Source: an uncultured Christensenella sp. (GTDB lineage Bacteria; Bacillota; Clostridia; Christensenellales; Pumilibacteraceae). Taken from it: a stretch of DNA of 64,000 bases. This document shows, piece after piece, positions 45,259 to 53,405 of the stretch; the stretch's first letter is position 1, and each line of letters opens with the position of its first letter. The stretch spans positions 124,001 through 188,000 of the forward strand of contig CATLHE010000001.1 of assembly GCA_949948895.1 (NCBI GenBank). Direction: 5' to 3'. Below the pieces are notes generated by a model, which did no database searches, was not told the DNA's origin, and saw only the letters and a list, made by a program, of their open reading frames with translations. The position numbers and the translations under genes were made by a program.

Positions 45259-45726
45259 GTGAATGTAAGCGATATAATAGAGCAGTTTCTGATAGAGACG
45301 CTCGGCGACGAGTTGTCGGTGAATTTCAACCGCAACGAGCTTGCCGCATATTTTTCGGTCGCGCCGAGCCAGATAAATTACGTGCTCAGCACGAGATTTA
45401 CGCCGGAGCGCGGGTTTTTGATAGAGAGCAGGCGCGGCGGCGGCGGATCGGTAAAGCTTATTAAAGTTAGCGATGATGCGGACGACGTGATAATACGGTA
45501 TATCGAAGACACCTTGGCTGAAGGTATAGAGTACGGAAAGGCGTGTCAAATAATCGACCGACTGACGGACGACGGGGTTTATACGCCGTCGGAGGGCGGA
45601 CTGATAAAAGCGGCGATATCGGATAAAGCTTTGGTCGCGCCTACGGTCATCAAGTCGAGGCTTCGAGGTTCAATACTTAAAAGTGTGCTGCTTGAAACAT
45701 TAAAAAACCAAAGCGGCAAGGAATGA
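45259..45726 (+). CDS. ctsR: Class III heat-shock repressor CtsR
   Basis: CtsR represses clp genes and senses heat through a glycine-rich wing. Seen: the N-terminal VSDIIEQFLIETLG, the winged HTH with RNELAAYFSVAPSQINYVLSTRFT, and the thermosensing ESRRGGGGSVKLI loop. I chose GTG at 45259, 8 nt after GAGGAGG, since this gives the usual N-terminus; the ATG at 45238 lies upstream of the ribosome site. 155 residues is normal. Confidence 0.95.
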   Translation: MNVSDIIEQFLIETLGDELSVNFNRNELAAYFSVAPSQINYVLSTRFTPERGFLIESRRGGGGSVKLIKVSDDADDVIIRYIEDTLAEGIEYGKACQIIDRLTDDGVYTPSEGGLIKAAISDKALVAPTVIKSRLRGSILKSVLLETLKNQSGKE

Positions 45727-45765
45727 GACAAAGTAGCTTATTCAAAATTTTCGGGAGGGAATAAT

Positions 45766-46290
45766 ATGCTGTGTACTAAATGCGGACTGCGCGAATCGAC
45801 TACTGAAGTCGTTCAGCGGATCAACAATCATATAGAAAAAATGTATCTTTGCGACGAGTGCGCAAAAGATTTCAGACCGGAAGCGTTCGACGATTTCGAC
45901 GTTATAAACAAGCTAATCAAAGGTTCGTCGATGGGTATTCTTTCGGGGCTTGTTAATATGCTCGACGCGCCCACGACGCGCTCCCTCGTTTGTCCCGATT
46001 GCAAGACGACGGGCGACGAGTTTCTTAAATCGGGCTATGTGGGCTGTCCTCGGTGTTACGAGGTTTTCGAGCCGCTCATTGCCCAAACGGTCAAAAAGTT
46101 GCAGCAGTCGGATAAGCATGTGGGAAAACATCCGCTTGCCGCTAACGAGGACGCTCGTGGCGCGTCCGTTGCCGTCGAGCGCGAGCGATTGCGAGCGGAA
46201 CTTCAATCTGCGATAGACAGTTTCGATTACAAGAGAGCGAGCGCAATAAGCACAAAGCTCGACGCATTGGACGGAAAAGGAGAGGCGTGA
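45766..46290 (+). CDS. mcsA: McsA, activator of protein arginine kinase
   Basis: McsA (174 residues) binds McsB and stimulates its arginine kinase activity, coupling CtsR and ClpC. Four CxxC pairs form two zinc-binding modules (Cys3/6, Cys29/32, Cys76/79, Cys94/97), followed by a C-terminal UVR domain (~135-170, RAELQSAIDSFDYKRASAIS). GGGAGGG precedes the ATG. It is 1 nt from mcsB. Confidence 0.95.
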   Translation: MLCTKCGLRESTTEVVQRINNHIEKMYLCDECAKDFRPEAFDDFDVINKLIKGSSMGILSGLVNMLDAPTTRSLVCPDCKTTGDEFLKSGYVGCPRCYEVFEPLIAQTVKKLQQSDKHVGKHPLAANEDARGASVAVERERLRAELQSAIDSFDYKRASAISTKLDALDGKGEA

Positions 46291-46291
46291 C

Positions 46292-47293
46292 ATGGAAGAT
46301 TATACGATAGTTTCTACGCGCGTGCGGCTTGCCCGCAATGTGGACGGTTTTCCGTTCCCGCACAAGCTTAACGAAATGAATTCGCGAAAGATCGCGGACG
46401 GCGTTATGCGCGCGCTTATGCCCGTAGATAAATTTACGCGATACGATATATCCGATCTTTCTCAGCTTGACGGTACTATTCTGCAGGAAAAGCATTTGAT
46501 AAGCCGCGATCTTCTGAGCGAGTCGCCGTTCGGATCGGTGTTGATAAGTGCTGACGAAAACGTTTCGGTAATGGTCAACGAAGAGGACCATATCCGCGAG
46601 CAGGTCATACTTTCGGGGCTGTCGCTCGATCAGGCGTACGACCGTATCAACCGTATCGACGACGTGCTCGGCGCTAATCTCAAGTTCGCGTATTCGCCGA
46701 GGTTCGGATATCTTACTTCGTGCGCTACAAACGTAGGTACGGGTATGCGCGCTTCGGTCATGATGTTTTTGCCCGCGCTCACAATGATGGGGCTTATGGA
46801 CGAGTGCATAAACGACGTAGGACGGCTCAATATGACTGTTCGCGGCGTATACGGCGAGGGCAGTAAAGCCGACGGGTTCTTATACCAAGTGAGTAATCAG
46901 CGCTCGCTCGGGCTTACCGAAAACGATATTTTGGATTCGGTAAAGAGCGCGATAACGCATATAGTCGAGTCGGAGCGGCGCGCAAGGCAGTTGTTGCGAC
47001 GTAACGAGCCTGAGCTCAAAGACCGCATTTACCGCGCGTACGGCGTTCTTACAAACGCATACAAGCTTGCGACGGACGAGGCTATGCAGCTTCTCGCTAT
47101 GATACGCTTGGGCGCATACTACGGATATATGGCAGTGAGCGACCCGTCGCATTTGCAGGATCTTATAACCAACTGTCAGCCCGCCAATATGCAGCGCATC
47201 AGCGGTAAGAATATAAGCGTGGACGAGCGCGACGTTTTGCGGGCGCGCTACGTTGCCAACAAACTCGGCAGTATTGTAAAAAAACAGGTATAA
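46292..47293 (+). CDS. mcsB: Protein arginine kinase McsB
   Basis: McsB (333 residues) phosphorylates arginines and marks proteins for ClpCP. The phosphagen-kinase-like fold shows STRVRLARNVDGFPFP, DISDLSQLD, ILSGLSLDQAYDRINRIDD, FGYLTSCATNVGTGMRASVM (the substrate/ATP region) and VRGVYGEGSKADGFLYQVSN with QRSLGLTE. These are all McsB hallmarks. ClpC follows after 44 nt. Confidence 0.96.
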   Translation: MEDYTIVSTRVRLARNVDGFPFPHKLNEMNSRKIADGVMRALMPVDKFTRYDISDLSQLDGTILQEKHLISRDLLSESPFGSVLISADENVSVMVNEEDHIREQVILSGLSLDQAYDRINRIDDVLGANLKFAYSPRFGYLTSCATNVGTGMRASVMMFLPALTMMGLMDECINDVGRLNMTVRGVYGEGSKADGFLYQVSNQRSLGLTENDILDSVKSAITHIVESERRARQLLRRNEPELKDRIYRAYGVLTNAYKLATDEAMQLLAMIRLGAYYGYMAVSDPSHLQDLITNCQPANMQRISGKNISVDERDVLRARYVANKLGSIVKKQV

Positions 47294-47337
47294 CAATTGG
47301 GTTTTAACTTATATAAAGGATATCACGGGAGGTAATT

Positions 47338-49776
47338 ATGTCAACTTATCCTATGGACGAGAGCGCAAAAAATGCGTTTGATATTGCGAGAGAGACCGCG
47401 GCAAAGTATTCCAACGAATACACGGGCACCGAGCATTTGATGTACGGTATACTCAAAACGGAGTGCGCCGCCGCCAATATATTCAAAAACAACCGTTTGG
47501 ACTGCGAGAAGCTTGTCGAGATATTTAAAGAAGAGCGCGCGGTTGCGGGCAGTCCCATAGATTCGCCGCGCATACAAAATATACCGTTTGCGGCGTACAG
47601 CATAGCTTCGGGACTGAACGCGTCGCGTATAACAGCCGATCATTTGATGTTGGCGATATTGGAAGAAACCGCGAGCTTTGCCGTGACTGCGCTTTATCGA
47701 ATTTTTAATGTAGACATCAATCTTTTCAGGCGCAGTATACTCAATATGATAGCAAACGAATTATCGCAAAAACAATTTCAGCCCAAATTCGCTTTCAGAA
47801 ACGAAAACGGCGGAGAAATGCGCCAAGGCGATAACGCTTTGCCCGCTCAGCTCGAAGAATTGGGCGTTGACGTTACCAAAAAAGCGCGAGAAAACAAGCT
47901 CGATCCCGTTATAGGAAGGGAGCAGGAAGTCGAGCGTATTATAGAGATTCTGTGCCGCAAGACAAAAAACAACCCTGTTCTTATAGGCGAACCGGGCGTA
48001 GGCAAGAGCGCGATAGTGGACGGACTCGCGCGCGCTATCATAGACGGGCGGGTGCCGCGTCAGCTTCAAAACCACATTGTATTCTCGTTTAATATCGGCT
48101 CGCTTATGGCGGGCACAAAGTACCGCGGTCAGCTCGAAGAACGGCTCAAAGAAGCGGTGGAGCTTATCATAAACCGCGGCGACATAATAGTTTTTATAGA
48201 CGAATTGCACACGCTCATGCAAGCGGGCTCTAAAGAGGGCGAAGTTTCGCCCGCGGATATCTTAAAGCCGTATCTTGCGCGCGGTGAAATGCAGACTATC
48301 GGCGCGACGACTACCGACGAGTATCGTAAGTATATCGAAAAAGATAAAGCCATGGAGCGCAGGTTCCAACCCATAATCGTTGAGCCGCCTACGGTAGAAC
48401 AAGCCATAGAGATACTGAAAGGCTTGCGGCAAAACTATGAAAACTATCATAAAGTAAAGCTCTCGGACGAAGCGATAACTGCCGCCGTCAAGCTTTCCGA
48501 TAAGTATATAGCGGACAGGTTTTTGCCCGATAAGGCGATAGACCTTATAGACGAGGCGATGAGCTGTGCGAAAGTAAGCGTTTCCACCGATTCCGCCGAC
48601 GTAAAGAAAATGGTGGCGGAGCGCGACGAGTGCTTTAAAAAGATGAACGAGTGCGCAGACCGTCACGAGTTTTCTCAAGCGGAAGAGCTCAAAAAGAAAT
48701 ACGAAGAGCTCGACGCAAAGATCAAGTCGGAGTCTTTCCGAGCGGCGGCGGAAAACGAAAAAATATCCAAAACGATAGTTGCGGACGATATTGCCGATAT
48801 TGTTTCGCGCTGGACCAAGATACCCGTCAGCAAGCTCACAGAGACGGAAAGCGAAAGACTGCGCAATATGGAATCGCTTTTGCATAAGCGCGTGATAGGT
48901 CAGAGCCGCGCCGTGGAAGCTGTGGCAAAATCGATCCGCCGCGCGCGTGCGGGGCTTAAAAGCGACAATCGTCCGATCGGTTCGTTTATATTCCTCGGCC
49001 CTACAGGCGTCGGCAAAACGGAGCTTACAAAAGCGCTGGCGGAAGCTATGTTCGACGACGAGGACTCTATCATAAGGCTCGACATGAGCGAGTTTATGGA
49101 GTCGCATTCGGTATCTAAGCTTATAGGCGCGCCTCCCGGGTACGTCGGATTCGACGACGGCGGACAGCTTACCGAAAAAGTGCGCCGCCACCCGTATTCG
49201 GTCGTTTTGTTCGACGAGATAGAAAAAGCGCACCCCGACGTGTTTAACGCATTGCTTCAGATACTCGACGACGGCAGACTTACGGATTCGCGCGGGCGCA
49301 CCGTATCGTTTAAAAACACGATCATCATTATGACGAGCAACGTCGGCGCGAGCGAGGCGAGCGTCAAGCGCGAGATAGGCTTTAACGCCGTTGGAAAACG
49401 CGACGACGAGGTGCGCGACGAAGTTTATATGAAAGCGTTGCGCTCTATGTTCCGTCCCGAGTTTCTCAACCGTATAGACGTGATATGCGTATTCGACAAG
49501 CTGACCAAAGAGGATGTGGCGGAGATCGCGCAAAAGATGTTGAGGCGCGTCGAAAATACGCTCAAAGACAAGAATATCACGCTTTCGGTAACGCAGAATG
49601 CGCTCGATTGGCTTGTCGATAAGGGCTACGATGCGGAATACGGCGCGCGTCCGCTTCGCAGGGTGATCGAGCAGTACGTGGAGGACGAGATAGCCGAAGG
49701 CATTATAGACGGCAGGATATCCGAAAACAGCACTGTCCGAGTGGACAGCGACGGAAAGGGTATCGTGTTGTCGTAA
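47338..49776 (+). CDS. clpC: ClpC AAA+ unfoldase
   Basis: ClpC (812 residues) unfolds substrates for ClpP and acts with McsB-marked proteins. Two Clp_N repeats (about 1-145), D1 Walker A GEPGVGKS (217-224), a middle UVR segment (EFSQAEELKKKYEELDAKI), D2 Walker A GPTGVGKT (554-561), and the ClpP-loop-containing C-terminal region are present. It is the last gene of the CtsR operon, followed by a long GC-rich hairpin. Confidence 0.96.
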   Translation: MSTYPMDESAKNAFDIARETAAKYSNEYTGTEHLMYGILKTECAAANIFKNNRLDCEKLVEIFKEERAVAGSPIDSPRIQNIPFAAYSIASGLNASRITADHLMLAILEETASFAVTALYRIFNVDINLFRRSILNMIANELSQKQFQPKFAFRNENGGEMRQGDNALPAQLEELGVDVTKKARENKLDPVIGREQEVERIIEILCRKTKNNPVLIGEPGVGKSAIVDGLARAIIDGRVPRQLQNHIVFSFNIGSLMAGTKYRGQLEERLKEAVELIINRGDIIVFIDELHTLMQAGSKEGEVSPADILKPYLARGEMQTIGATTTDEYRKYIEKDKAMERRFQPIIVEPPTVEQAIEILKGLRQNYENYHKVKLSDEAITAAVKLSDKYIADRFLPDKAIDLIDEAMSCAKVSVSTDSADVKKMVAERDECFKKMNECADRHEFSQAEELKKKYEELDAKIKSESFRAAAENEKISKTIVADDIADIVSRWTKIPVSKLTETESERLRNMESLLHKRVIGQSRAVEAVAKSIRRARAGLKSDNRPIGSFIFLGPTGVGKTELTKALAEAMFDDEDSIIRLDMSEFMESHSVSKLIGAPPGYVGFDDGGQLTEKVRRHPYSVVLFDEIEKAHPDVFNALLQILDDGRLTDSRGRTVSFKNTIIIMTSNVGASEASVKREIGFNAVGKRDDEVRDEVYMKALRSMFRPEFLNRIDVICVFDKLTKEDVAEIAQKMLRRVENTLKDKNITLSVTQNALDWLVDKGYDAEYGARPLRRVIEQYVEDEIAEGIIDGRISENSTVRVDSDGKGIVLS

Positions 49777-49788
49777 ACCGTATCGATG

Positions 49789-49842
49789 CGGCGCGGAGTT
49801 TGATAAACTTTTAAAGAGGTTTGTCGCTCCGCGCCGTAATTT
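49789..49842 (+). terminator. Terminator-like long hairpin after clpC
   Basis: CGGCGCGGAG (49789-49798) pairs perfectly with CTCCGCGCCG (49827-49836). Inside it GATAAAC pairs with GTTTGTC, extending the stem. It is followed by TAATTTTAT, a weak U-run. It starts 13 nt past the clpC stop. Confidence 0.75.
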
Positions 49843-49866
49843 TATATTAAAATTTTCAAATACCCA

Positions 49867-49895
49867 TTTACAAAAGAATTTTTATTTGGTATAAT
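49867..49895 (+). promoter_or_regulatory. Upstream promoter P1 of hpf
   Basis: TTTACA (49867-49872), 17 nt, TATAAT (49890-49895). The -10 box and following bases TATAATACAAGTGAA are repeated exactly at P2 (50013-50027). Confidence 0.65.
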
Positions 49896-49901
49896 ACAAG
49901 T

Positions 49902-49929
49902 GAAAATGCTTGCTTGCAAGAGCATTTTC
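49902..49929 (+). other. Stem-loop in the P1 transcript
   Basis: GAAAATGCT at 49902 pairs with AGCATTTTC ending at 49929, with the self-complementary CTTGCAAG within the loop. It would form the 5' end of RNA made from P1, upstream of P2. The 319-nt gap between clpC and hpf holds only this, the clpC hairpin and the two promoters. Confidence 0.5.
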
Positions 49930-49981
49930 GCGCTGTATTTCAACAAAAAAGCGTATTGCGAAGCAACACCCGCGACAGCGG

Positions 49982-50000
49982 AAAAAGTCATTGACTTTTT
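49982..50000 (+). promoter_or_regulatory. Palindromic operator-like site over the hpf P2 -35 box
   Basis: AAAAAGTCA-T-TGACTTTTT is a perfect 9+9 inverted repeat whose right arm contains the -35 hexamer TTGACT. A repressor bound here would block P2. A shorter palindrome of the same core lies at the ylxM start (1436-1449). Confidence 0.6.
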
Positions 50001-50018
50001 GCTTTTTAATGTTATAAT
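49991..50018 (+). promoter_or_regulatory. Downstream promoter P2 of hpf
   Basis: TTGACT (49991-49996), 16 nt, TATAAT (50013-50018). Transcription would start near 50025, leaving a ~70-nt leader that contains CGTAG/CTACG just before the GGAGGG ribosome site. Confidence 0.75.
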
Positions 50019-50095
50019 ACAAGTGAACTTATAAGTAGAGTAAGTTCGCCTATAAATAGTATTAAATCGTAGTGTCAACTACGTCGGAGGGAAAT

Positions 50096-50641
50096 ATGAA
50101 AATCGAATACTTATGCAAAAACTACGACGCAAGCGATAAGCTGAAAACCGTCATCGACAAAAAAGTCCAAAAGCTCGATAAATTTTTCGATGACGATACG
50201 CGCATAAAGATCGCGCTCAAAAAAGGCAACACCAGAAACACCGACGATTTGTTTACGTTGGAGCTTACCATTATTCTCGACGGCGTCGTTATGCGCGCGG
50301 AAGTGACAAGCGACAACATGTATTCCAACATAGACCTCGCTATTCCCAAATTGGAAAAGCAGATAATACGTCATCACAAAAAGATAGAAAGCAAGTCCAA
50401 AAAGTTCAGAGCGAAGAATTTTGCGCCCGAAGCGGACGTTGTGGAAGAGGTTCAGGAAGAAAAGGCGCTTGTGCGCTCTAAGTGCTATACGCTTATACCC
50501 ATGTCCGTGGACGACGCGATAGAAGAACTCGAACTCGTCGGGCATAATTTTTACGTATTCTTGAATAAAGCAACGAGCTCGATAAACGTGCTCTATGTGC
50601 GTAACGACGGCAACTACGGACTTATAGAAACCGTAGTGTGA
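50096..50641 (+). CDS. hpf: Long-form ribosome hibernation promoting factor
   Basis: Long HPF (181 residues) binds the 30S decoding site and dimerises ribosomes into 100S particles in stationary phase or stress. The N-terminal S30AE domain (about 1-100) has DKKVQKLDKFFDDDTRIKIA; the C-terminal dimerisation domain (about 125-181) has LVRSKCYTLIPMSVDDAIEE and FYVFLNKATSSINVLYVRND. The ATG at 50096 follows GGAGGG. It is controlled by two tandem promoters with a palindrome over the second. Confidence 0.95.
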   Translation: MKIEYLCKNYDASDKLKTVIDKKVQKLDKFFDDDTRIKIALKKGNTRNTDDLFTLELTIILDGVVMRAEVTSDNMYSNIDLAIPKLEKQIIRHHKKIESKSKKFRAKNFAPEADVVEEVQEEKALVRSKCYTLIPMSVDDAIEELELVGHNFYVFLNKATSSINVLYVRNDGNYGLIETVV

Positions 50642-50678
50642 TCGGAGTTTATCAATCCTTGATTTTGTAATCATAGAT

Positions 50679-50725
50679 AGGCAGTGCTCGGACTAGACTG
50701 CTCGCGGTCTGTTCGGACACTGCCT
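50679..50725 (+). terminator. Long hairpin after hpf, probable terminator
   Basis: AGGCAGTG (50679-50686) pairs with CACTGCCT (50718-50725). Within it TAGAC pairs with GTCTG and TCC/GGA-type pairs extend the stem. It is followed by TAAATATT, not a strong U-run, so termination may be partial. It precedes the pgi promoter by 32 nt. Confidence 0.6.
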
Positions 50726-50757
50726 TAAATATTACCGAAAAAACGGCTTTTTTTCGC

Positions 50758-50786
50758 TTGCATTTATTTGCACGGCGCGGTATAAT
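50758..50786 (+). promoter_or_regulatory. Sigma-A type promoter of pgi
   Basis: TTGCAT (50758-50763), 17 nt, TATAAT (50781-50786), preceded by TTTTCGC. The leader to the ATG is about 34 nt. Confidence 0.82.
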
Positions 50787-50826
50787 ATGTTTGAATTTAG
50801 ATGCGTTAAAAATAAGGAGACGTGTT

Positions 50827-52221
50827 ATGAAACTCAGATTCGATTACAACAACATGATGACCTCGTCTATCGGTTCGCACGGTATTAAACCGTCCGAGAT
50901 CGACAAAGCGCAAAAGGCTCACACCGCCGCTTTTAACGAAGTTATCGGCAACAGCGGCAAGGGCTGGCAGGAATGGACGGAAACGCCTCTTCTCGACAAA
51001 GTCGCGATAGACGTTCTCAACGCGTTCGGCAAGAGCGTGCGCGAAAAAGCGTCGGCTTTTGTTGTGCTCGGTATAGGCGGTTCGGCGCTCGGTCCTATCT
51101 GCGTTTGCAACGCGTTGTTGCACTTGCATCATAACGAGTTGTCGAAGTCGGCGAGAAAAGCGCCCAAGCTTTACGTTGAGGATAATATCGATCCCGAGCG
51201 CATGGCTTCGCTTCTTGACGTTATCGATTTAAAGACTACATATTTCAACGTAATAACCAAATCGGGCGAGACCAGCGAGACGCTCAGCCAGTTCCTTATT
51301 TTGTACAATCTGCTCAAAGAAGCAGTCGGTGAGGACGCGGCGAAAGAGCATATATTCGTGACCACTACCGTGGGCAAAGGCTCGCTGTATGCCGTTGCGC
51401 AAAAGGAAGGATTTAAAGTATTCGGTATCCCTGCCGGCGTCGGCGGACGCTTTTCGGTGCTGTCCAACGTAGGACTTGTGCCGTTTGCCGTTATGGGTAT
51501 AGATATAGAAAGTCTGTTGTATGGCGCGCGCAACATGCGCGAAGCGTGCGAACGCCCCGATATACATGCTAATCCCGCGCTTATGACGGCGTTTTTGCAA
51601 GTGCGCTCGATGAAGGACGGTAAAAATATTTCTGTCATGATGCCGTATGCCGACGGGCTTCGCACAATGGCGGATTTCTACTGTCAGATATGGGCTGAAT
51701 CGCTCGGCAAAGCGGTAAACAAAGCGGGCAAGACGGTCAACTGCGGTCAGACTCCCGCCAAGTCGCTCGGCGTAACCGATCAGCACAGCCAAGTTCAGCT
51801 TTATACCGAAGGTCCGTACGATAAAGTCGTTACGTTTATAGGCGTGGATTCATTCGGCAAGAGCGTGGATATTCCCAAGGAAGAAAGTGCGGATATCGGA
51901 GATTTCCTCAAAGGTCATACGCTTAACGAGCTCATCAACGCCGAACGCAAATCGACTGAGTTTGCTCTTACCAAAGCGGGAAGGTCCAACTTCACGATAC
52001 TTATGCCGTCGGTCACCGCCGAAACGGTCGGCGAACTTCTTATGTACTTTATGTACGAGACGGCGTTTGCCGGCGCGTACCTCGGTATCGATACGTTTAA
52101 CCAACCGGGCGTAGAAGAAGGCAAGAAAGCCACGTTTGCAATGATAGGACGCGAGGGCTACGAGAAAAAGCTCGAAGAGCTCAACTCGGTAAAGAAAGAC
52201 GATTCGTTTATAATTAAATAA
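50827..52221 (+). CDS. pgi: Glucose-6-phosphate isomerase
   Basis: Pgi (464 residues) interconverts glucose-6-phosphate and fructose-6-phosphate. Sugar-phosphate motifs VVLGIGGSALGP and VITKSGETSETLSQF are seen, as are VGGRFSVLSNVGLVP, the catalytic GVTDQHSQVQLY stretch and the C-terminal LGIDTFNQPGVEEGKK (SIS/PGI signature 2). The ATG at 50827 is preceded by AAGGAGA; a longer in-frame extension overlaps the promoter and is rejected. Confidence 0.97.
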   Translation: MKLRFDYNNMMTSSIGSHGIKPSEIDKAQKAHTAAFNEVIGNSGKGWQEWTETPLLDKVAIDVLNAFGKSVREKASAFVVLGIGGSALGPICVCNALLHLHHNELSKSARKAPKLYVEDNIDPERMASLLDVIDLKTTYFNVITKSGETSETLSQFLILYNLLKEAVGEDAAKEHIFVTTTVGKGSLYAVAQKEGFKVFGIPAGVGGRFSVLSNVGLVPFAVMGIDIESLLYGARNMREACERPDIHANPALMTAFLQVRSMKDGKNISVMMPYADGLRTMADFYCQIWAESLGKAVNKAGKTVNCGQTPAKSLGVTDQHSQVQLYTEGPYDKVVTFIGVDSFGKSVDIPKEESADIGDFLKGHTLNELINAERKSTEFALTKAGRSNFTILMPSVTAETVGELLMYFMYETAFAGAYLGIDTFNQPGVEEGKKATFAMIGREGYEKKLEELNSVKKDDSFIIK

Positions 52222-52248
52222 GTCTAAGCGGTTAATGCCGTAAAACTA

Positions 52249-52277
52249 TTGATTTTTATAAAGCTTTGTGCTAAAAT
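52249..52277 (+). promoter_or_regulatory. Promoter of the HPr-like gene
   Basis: TTGATT (52249-52254), 17 nt, TAAAAT (52272-52277), then TTGGAGGG before the ATG at 52306. Confidence 0.7.
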
Positions 52278-52305
52278 ACTGTAAATAAAGCCTTTGGAGG
52301 GTGTT

Positions 52306-52536
52306 ATGAAATCAGTCAAAGTTCATTTTGCAACGACCGAGAGCGTCAAGGACTTCGTAAACGCCGTATCGCGCTATCCGTACGAAGTCGACCTTCATAA
52401 CGGAAGATACGTAGTAGACGCCAAGTCTTTGCTTGGTATATTTTCGCTCGATCTTGCCAAACCCATAGTTTGCGAGATCTACAACGATAATTGCGACGAA
52501 CTTATCGCGGATATCGCTAAATTCATTACGAAATAA
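52306..52536 (+). CDS. HPr-family protein lacking the phosphocarrier histidine
   Basis: This 76-residue protein aligns with HPr along its length: the Ser46 region is kept as DAKSLLGIFSLDLAKPI. The active-site loop normally reading GIHARPA is TTESVKDFV here, so the histidine that takes phosphate from enzyme I is missing. It cannot act as a PTS phosphocarrier. The retained serine leaves open HPr-kinase phosphorylation and a purely regulatory role; its own promoter and terminator and the adjacent pgi suggest carbon-flow sensing, which is inference. Confidence 0.85.
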   Translation: MKSVKVHFATTESVKDFVNAVSRYPYEVDLHNGRYVVDAKSLLGIFSLDLAKPIVCEIYNDNCDELIADIAKFITK

Positions 52537-52555
52537 TTGATAAGTCAGCCGATGT

Positions 52556-52584
52556 CGAGCGGGGAATATCTCCGCTCGGTTTTG
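52556..52584 (+). terminator. Terminator after the HPr-like gene
   Basis: CGAGCGGGGA (52556-52565), ATA loop, TCTCCGCTCG (52569-52578), with one G-U pair, followed by GTTTTGGTT. It ends 17 nt before the next ATG, so it also lies in that gene's leader. Confidence 0.75.
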
Positions 52585-52601
52585 GTTGCGATTGGAGAAA
52601 T

Positions 52602-53339
52602 ATGCGCCGAGAACTATCAGACAGCATGACGACAGATGGATTCGGTGAGTTTTTATTTGCTTGTTCGGATTTAAAAAATAGCAAATACATTCTTGCCGAG
52701 AGCAAGATCACCGCGCTTTTAAAGGCTGTTGCCGATAATAAGCAATTATACTCTATGTTTGCCGCCGCACTTTACGGCTTTGATTATTCTGAAGTATTCG
52801 GCGAATGCGTTTCCGATAATACGTTTGTTTTACCGTCCGATCCCAAGATAGCTATAGCTATGGTGTTTAGGATATTGGTGGATATCGACGGCGGGAAAAT
52901 GACGCTTCGGAATTTTTTGGAAGCGTATTTTTACAGTGAATCTATAAACGAGTCGTTTGCTCGGTTCGTTTTGGAAGTTATTGTTCCGTTTGAGGCGTAC
53001 TGCCGTATGTTTTTCTCTCAAGCCGACGCATTGGCGGACGAGCGGCGCTCTGCTGTCAATGATAAGTACAGGAGCGATCTCAGGACGGACGCGCTCGGCT
53101 GTATCGCGTCGCTATTGGCTAGCGGAGACAAAATGATTACAGGTATCTACGACAGATCGGAGTATTCGGCTTGCTTGAACGGGCTTGTAAGAAGCATCAA
53201 GTCCGACGACGGCGACGGAATAATATCGGCGTTTGTTGGAGTTAAGTATGCGATATCATACTTTTTTAAATCCGATGAAGAAGTCGCGCAAATATTCAAA
53301 AAGCTCGACTACGATATAAAGCATTTGGTAAGCGAATAA
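52602..53339 (+). CDS. Hypothetical protein, 245 residues
   Basis: I do not recognise this soluble, mostly helical protein. It is acidic with scattered aromatic residues (FAAALYGFDYSEVFGEC, FRILVDIDGGKMTLRNFLEAY) and no signal peptide, membrane helix or catalytic motif. GGAGAAAT precedes the ATG closely. It shares the direction of the HPr-like gene but is separated by a terminator-like hairpin; a converging terminator follows. Confidence 0.7.
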   Translation: MRRELSDSMTTDGFGEFLFACSDLKNSKYILAESKITALLKAVADNKQLYSMFAAALYGFDYSEVFGECVSDNTFVLPSDPKIAIAMVFRILVDIDGGKMTLRNFLEAYFYSESINESFARFVLEVIVPFEAYCRMFFSQADALADERRSAVNDKYRSDLRTDALGCIASLLASGDKMITGIYDRSEYSACLNGLVRSIKSDDGDGIISAFVGVKYAISYFFKSDEEVAQIFKKLDYDIKHLVSE

Positions 53340-53347
53340 CAAATTAA

Positions 53348-53375
53348 AATGCCTCGCAAAGATTTGCGGGGCATT
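53348..53375. terminator. Bidirectional terminator between convergent genes
   Basis: AATGCCTCGCAAA (53348-53360) pairs with TTTGCGGGGCATT (53363-53375) with one G-U pair. On the plus strand it is followed by ACTTTT; on the minus strand by TTTAATTTG. It lies between the convergent gene ends at 53339 and 53406. Confidence 0.85.
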
Positions 53376-53405
53376 ACTTTTGAGTGATTTTCATAATGTT
53401 TCGGC

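Noticed and set aside
48262-49533. 423-codon minus-strand open frame opposite clpC
   Set aside because: Same reason; clpC motifs on the plus strand are complete.
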